From NCBI GenBank assembly GCA_943362175.1, contig CALRIU020000016.1, positions 1-64,000 of the forward strand: DNA of 64,000 nucleotides. Direction: 5' to 3'. The DNA comes from UBA4416 sp943362175. GTDB taxonomy: Bacteria > Bacteroidota > Bacteroidia > B-17B0 > Aurantibacillaceae. Below are positions 60,912 through 64,000 of the stretch, in pieces. A program made the translations under genes and the position numbers. Positions within the stretch are counted from its first letter, which is position 1. Each line of letters starts with the position of its first letter. The notes under the pieces were generated by a model that did no database searches, was not told the origin of the DNA, and worked only from the letters and a program-made list of their open reading frames with translations.

Positions 60912-63863
60912 TCAAAGCACTTTCCCGGCTTTAAAGGAATCGTACAGTACTTTATGGATCTTCCCGCGAATGCCTAGCTTCGCCAGCTTATTCTCATCTG
61001 CATCGGGATACACCCTGTTGGAAAGAAACACAAAGATGAGCCCGTTCTCCGGATCGGCCCAGGCAAAGGTTCCTGTAAAGCCGCTATGTCCGTAGCTTGC
61101 CAGGCTGCATTCCTCCGTCACCGGGCTGTCTTTCTTAGGATCAGATTCCGGCTTGTCGAAGCAAAGGCCGCGGCGGTTATCGAGGAATTGTGAAGAAGTG
61201 TATTGTTTAATCACCTGGGCATCCAGTAATCTTTGCCCTCCGTAAATACCGTTGTTCAGAAGCATCTGCATCACCACCGCCACATCGCTGGCATTTCCGA
61301 ATAAGCCCGCATGCCCGGCAACACCGCCCAGCATAGCCGCTCCCTGGTCGTGTACGTAGCCACGCAGCAGCTGTTTCCTGAATTTGGTGTCATTTTCCGT
61401 CGGGGCAATCTGCGAAAGCGGATAAACGCCAAGCGGCAGGTACGTTAAACCAATATTCAAAGGCTTATAAAACGTTTCCTGCACATACATGTTCAAGGGC
61501 ATGCCGGTTTTGTTCTCTATGATTTTCTTAGAAAAATAATACCCGATATCGCTGTAAAGGTATTTGCCTCTGGGCTCAAGCTTGCTGGCCACCAGCTGCT
61601 TATAGATAGAGTCCGTATAGCCTTTGGCGATGTACAAATTCTTCGCTACCGGTGTCGGGTAAGCATCAGATGCACTTGTGCTGTAGATACCCGGCTTATA
61701 GTTATGTGCTTTATCCTGCGTGCGCAACCACAAAGGCAGGAATGCCTGTAGACCCGACTGGTGCGTGAGAATGTCCTTGTAGTTGAGCTCGCCTTTATCA
61801 CTGCCTTTATACTCCGGCAGGTAATACCCTAAAGTCTGGTTGTAATCGAATTGCTTTTGCTCTGTGAGCTTCATCAGGGCCAGCGAGGTCGACAGAATCT
61901 TGGTGAGCGAAGCCAGGTCGTATACCGTTTGGTCCGTTACCTTTTCGGAACCAGCCTCATACGTGAGGCGGCCGAAATTTTTCTGATAAAATACTTCGCC
62001 GTTTTTGATGGCAATGATCTGGCAGCCCGGATAGGCTTTCTGGCGAATGCCCGCCAGCGCAATGGAATCGATCTGCTGCAACTTGAAGGAGCTCGCTCCC
62101 ACCCTTTCCGGTTCTACATACTGCATACGGATCGCCTGCTTAACCTCAAGTCCAGAGCCAACCCGGAACAGGTTGGTAGAAACGGGAAGCGTACCGTTTA
62201 CGGTAATAGCGCCGGCAATGGCTTCTGCCGCTGCTTTCTGACTGAAGGCATTGTATTCATACAACTCCAGTACCGCCGCAGATTTCGAAAGGTCTTTCAG
62301 CTTGTTCACCAGGTAAGGATTGGAGAACAGGCAGCTCACCGTTTTATTTTGTGACACGATCTTTGAGATCACGTCCACGCTTCCCTCGCTGCATCCGAAA
62401 TTTTTCTCAGGCTTATACGATGTTTTATTTACCTGCAGGATTACCAGGTTATAATTCTTTAACCGCGACAATAAGGTGTCCCTTTCTTTTTGCGTTGCCT
62501 CATGGTCGATCGCAAAATGCTCCGCTTTCATGTAGCGGCTCAGCGCCGCAGAGAATACCGTTTTTCCTTTATCACCGATGGATACTTCCGCTATTTTCAG
62601 GGTATCCGGGCGCTTCAGGGGCAGCAGGGCATGATCGTTTTTCAATAAGGTCACCGAAGCTTCCGCCAGCTTGCTGTTCATCACATTGGAAGCAGGAGTG
62701 TTCAGATCTTCATACAGGTTCTTCGGATTCACAAACTGGCTCTTGTCAAGGCCGCACCAGTATTTGGCTTTCAGTATTTTTTTGCAGCGGGCATCAATCT
62801 CCTCCTGGGTGATCTGCCCTTTGCTTACCGCCAGCTTGATCTGCTCCATTGCTTTGGGCACATTCTCTGCAAACAACAGCACATCGTTTCCTGCCAACAG
62901 GGCCTTTACATCCACAATCCCAGGCTCATAAAAGCTGGCCACTCCTTTCATATTCAGGGCATCGGTGAACACCAGCCCCTGGAAACCCATTTGTTTTTTC
63001 AGCAGGTCGTTGATGATATAAGGCGATAACGTAGATGCCGTATTCTTCGTGGTATCATAACAAGGCACAAATAAATGCGCCACCATAATGCTCGCCAGGC
63101 CCTCATCAAACAAGCGTTTGAAAGGATAGAGCTCCAGCGTATCGAGGCGTTCCTTACAGGCGGAAATAATCGGTAGTGCCTTATGCGAATCGGTGTCCGT
63201 ATCACCATGTCCCGGGAAGTGCTTGCCATTGGCCATCACACCCTCCGCCTGCATCCCTTTCATATACATCACCGCTTTGTTCGCCACATTGTATTTATTT
63301 TCTCCGAAGCTGCGCGTGCCGATCACCGGGTTCTCTGCATTATTATTGACATCCGCCACAGGCGCAAAATTCACATGAATCCCGATGCGCTTGCATTCGC
63401 GGGCAATCTGCCTTCCCATATAGAAAATAAGCGAATCGTTTTTAATTGCCCCCAAGGTCATTTGCCGCGGATATTTCGGAGTGCTGTCGAGGCGCATGGC
63501 CAGTCCCCACTCGCCATCGATGGCAATCAGTAAAGGCGTCTTCGAGAGGTTCTGGTAATAATTATTAAGACGGGCTTCGCGCAGCGGGCCGCCCTGCATA
63601 AAGATCAGGCCGCCGATATGATAGTCCTGGATCAGCTCACGGATCTCGCGCACATGCTTCATGTCTTTGTTACTGTAGGCAGCCACCATAAATAGCTGTG
63701 CCAGACGTTGATCGGAGTTCAGGGAATTAAACACGGAATCGACCCAACGTGATTCTGAATTTAAAAAATCAGGGCCGCTCTTAGTGGGTGCCGGCTTTAC
63801 GACAAAAGCCATGATCACCGTTAAAGACGCAAACAGAACAATGTTGCCAAACAATTTAATCAT
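60912..63863 (-). CDS. GH3 glycosidase fused to a serine beta-lactamase-like hydrolase
   Basis: A 983-residue protein. An N-terminal signal/anchor (MIKLFGNIVLFASLTVIMAF) leads to a glycoside hydrolase family 3 domain (about 40-370) with KHFPGHGDTDTDSH and the nucleophile Asp301 in VFTDALNMKG. A GH3 C-terminal domain follows (to about 590), and then a beta-lactamase/penicillin-binding-protein-like domain (about 600-983) with SxxK at Ser652/Lys655 in DLASLTKI, YSDIGYYF and GHSGFTGT. The GH3 part should be an exo-beta-N-acetylglucosaminidase-like enzyme; the second domain an amidase/esterase. Together they suggest cell-wall or glycan recycling in the periplasm. Confidence 0.93.
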   Translation of the reverse strand: MIKLFGNIVLFASLTVIMAFVVKPAPTKSGPDFLNSESRWVDSVFNSLNSDQRLAQLFMVAAYSNKDMKHVREIRELIQDYHIGGLIFMQGGPLREARLNNYYQNLSKTPLLIAIDGEWGLAMRLDSTPKYPRQMTLGAIKNDSLIFYMGRQIARECKRIGIHVNFAPVADVNNNAENPVIGTRSFGENKYNVANKAVMYMKGMQAEGVMANGKHFPGHGDTDTDSHKALPIISACKERLDTLELYPFKRLFDEGLASIMVAHLFVPCYDTTKNTASTLSPYIINDLLKKQMGFQGLVFTDALNMKGVASFYEPGIVDVKALLAGNDVLLFAENVPKAMEQIKLAVSKGQITQEEIDARCKKILKAKYWCGLDKSQFVNPKNLYEDLNTPASNVMNSKLAEASVTLLKNDHALLPLKRPDTLKIAEVSIGDKGKTVFSAALSRYMKAEHFAIDHEATQKERDTLLSRLKNYNLVILQVNKTSYKPEKNFGCSEGSVDVISKIVSQNKTVSCLFSNPYLVNKLKDLSKSAAVLELYEYNAFSQKAAAEAIAGAITVNGTLPVSTNLFRVGSGLEVKQAIRMQYVEPERVGASSFKLQQIDSIALAGIRQKAYPGCQIIAIKNGEVFYQKNFGRLTYEAGSEKVTDQTVYDLASLTKILSTSLALMKLTEQKQFDYNQTLGYYLPEYKGSDKGELNYKDILTHQSGLQAFLPLWLRTQDKAHNYKPGIYSTSASDAYPTPVAKNLYIAKGYTDSIYKQLVASKLEPRGKYLYSDIGYYFSKKIIENKTGMPLNMYVQETFYKPLNIGLTYLPLGVYPLSQIAPTENDTKFRKQLLRGYVHDQGAAMLGGVAGHAGLFGNASDVAVVMQMLLNNGIYGGQRLLDAQVIKQYTSSQFLDNRRGLCFDKPESDPKKDSPVTEECSLASYGHSGFTGTFAWADPENGLIFVFLSNRVYPDADENKLAKLGIRGKIHKVLYDSFKAGKVL

Positions 63864-63960
63864 GTTGTAAGATACACCGGCTAAGCCCTTTTAAATTTAC
63901 CAAAAAGCGATTGTTTTAAACAGCAACGTTTTGATAGATGAGCGTTAAAGAATATTAAAT

Positions 63961-63984
63961 GGCCCTTCGGCTCCGCTCAGGGCC
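63961..63984. repeat. Palindromic repeat at window end
   Basis: GGCCCT (63961-63966) pairs with AGGGCC (63979-63984) around TCGGCTCCGCTC. The palindrome continues towards the window edge, so the element may be longer. Confidence 0.5.
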
Positions 63985-64000
63985 CGGATACAGTTCACTC

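Noticed and set aside
1..64000. tRNA, rRNA, CRISPR arrays and insertion sequences
   Set aside because: None of the spacers showed a cloverleaf, direct-repeat array or transposase-like gene when read on both strands.

Overview
The window is a stretch of chromosome from a Bacteroidota bacterium, most likely of the Chitinophagales/Sphingobacteriales type. The evidence is the abundance of type IX secretion (T9SS) sorting domains of both the gliding-associated type B and the ordinary type A, TonB-dependent receptors paired with DUF4249 or GLPGLI partners, PepSY-like, DUF983, DUF2314 and DUF6089-like proteins, near absence of Shine-Dalgarno sequences, and promoters that look like TTTG-N19-TAnnTTTG. 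GC content looks close to 47-50%. No tRNA, rRNA, CRISPR array, integrase or transposase was seen.

Layout. 1-4.4 kb: two adjacent surface proteins built from Ig-like repeats (the first is cut by the window edge). 4.5-13.4 kb: housekeeping genes, including an aminotransferase, an inositol monophosphatase family enzyme, an outer-membrane protein, a NdpA-like nucleoid protein, the Prc tail-specific protease, an MBL-fold/rhodanese enzyme, DUF983 and a STAS-like protein. 13.4-18.7 kb: an SdiA-regulated-like protein, then a two-component system with a PepSY-like lipoprotein and an outer-membrane protein. 18.7-25.2 kb: a regulatory neighbourhood. It holds a Crp/Fnr regulator with matching palindromes at its own promoter and at the next gene (an alpha/beta hydrolase), then a TetR regulator whose 16-bp operator occurs three times, in front of itself, of a two-thiolase operon and of an SDR gene. 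DUF2798 and a hotdog thioesterase follow. 25.3-28.7 kb: a predicted outer-membrane protein, a lipoprotein, and an ECF sigma factor followed by an anti-sigma-like protein fused to a beta-barrel.

29.0-34.4 kb holds the most unusual gene, a 1774-residue protein that carries two complete alpha/beta-hydrolase triads, a macro/M17-N-like region, a CHAT caspase-like protease domain with visible His/Cys, and a TPR/TRAFs-binding-like C-terminus. It looks like a single-chain protease-plus-esterase effector. A 2OG-Fe(II) oxygenase converges on it.

35-41.5 kb: a coiled-coil protein, a secreted M43 metalloprotease, a DUF2314-ankyrin protein, and several unknown secreted proteins including a tandem duplicate pair. 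41.5-49.7 kb: GDPD, L-2-hydroxyglutarate oxidase, an FAH-family hydrolase, a di-haem peroxidase/MbnP/YHYH cluster that looks metal-related, GAPDH, and a SRPBCC gene broken by an in-frame TAG. 49.9-64 kb: a TonB receptor/GLPGLI pair, a type B T9SS cargo, a TonB receptor/DUF4249 pair, a fused membrane/spermidine-synthase-like protein, an unknown, and a GH3-serine hydrolase fusion.

Intergenic gaps carry at least eight different inverted-repeat elements. Most lie between convergent genes or at operon ends, and they look like several families of dispersed non-coding repeats.
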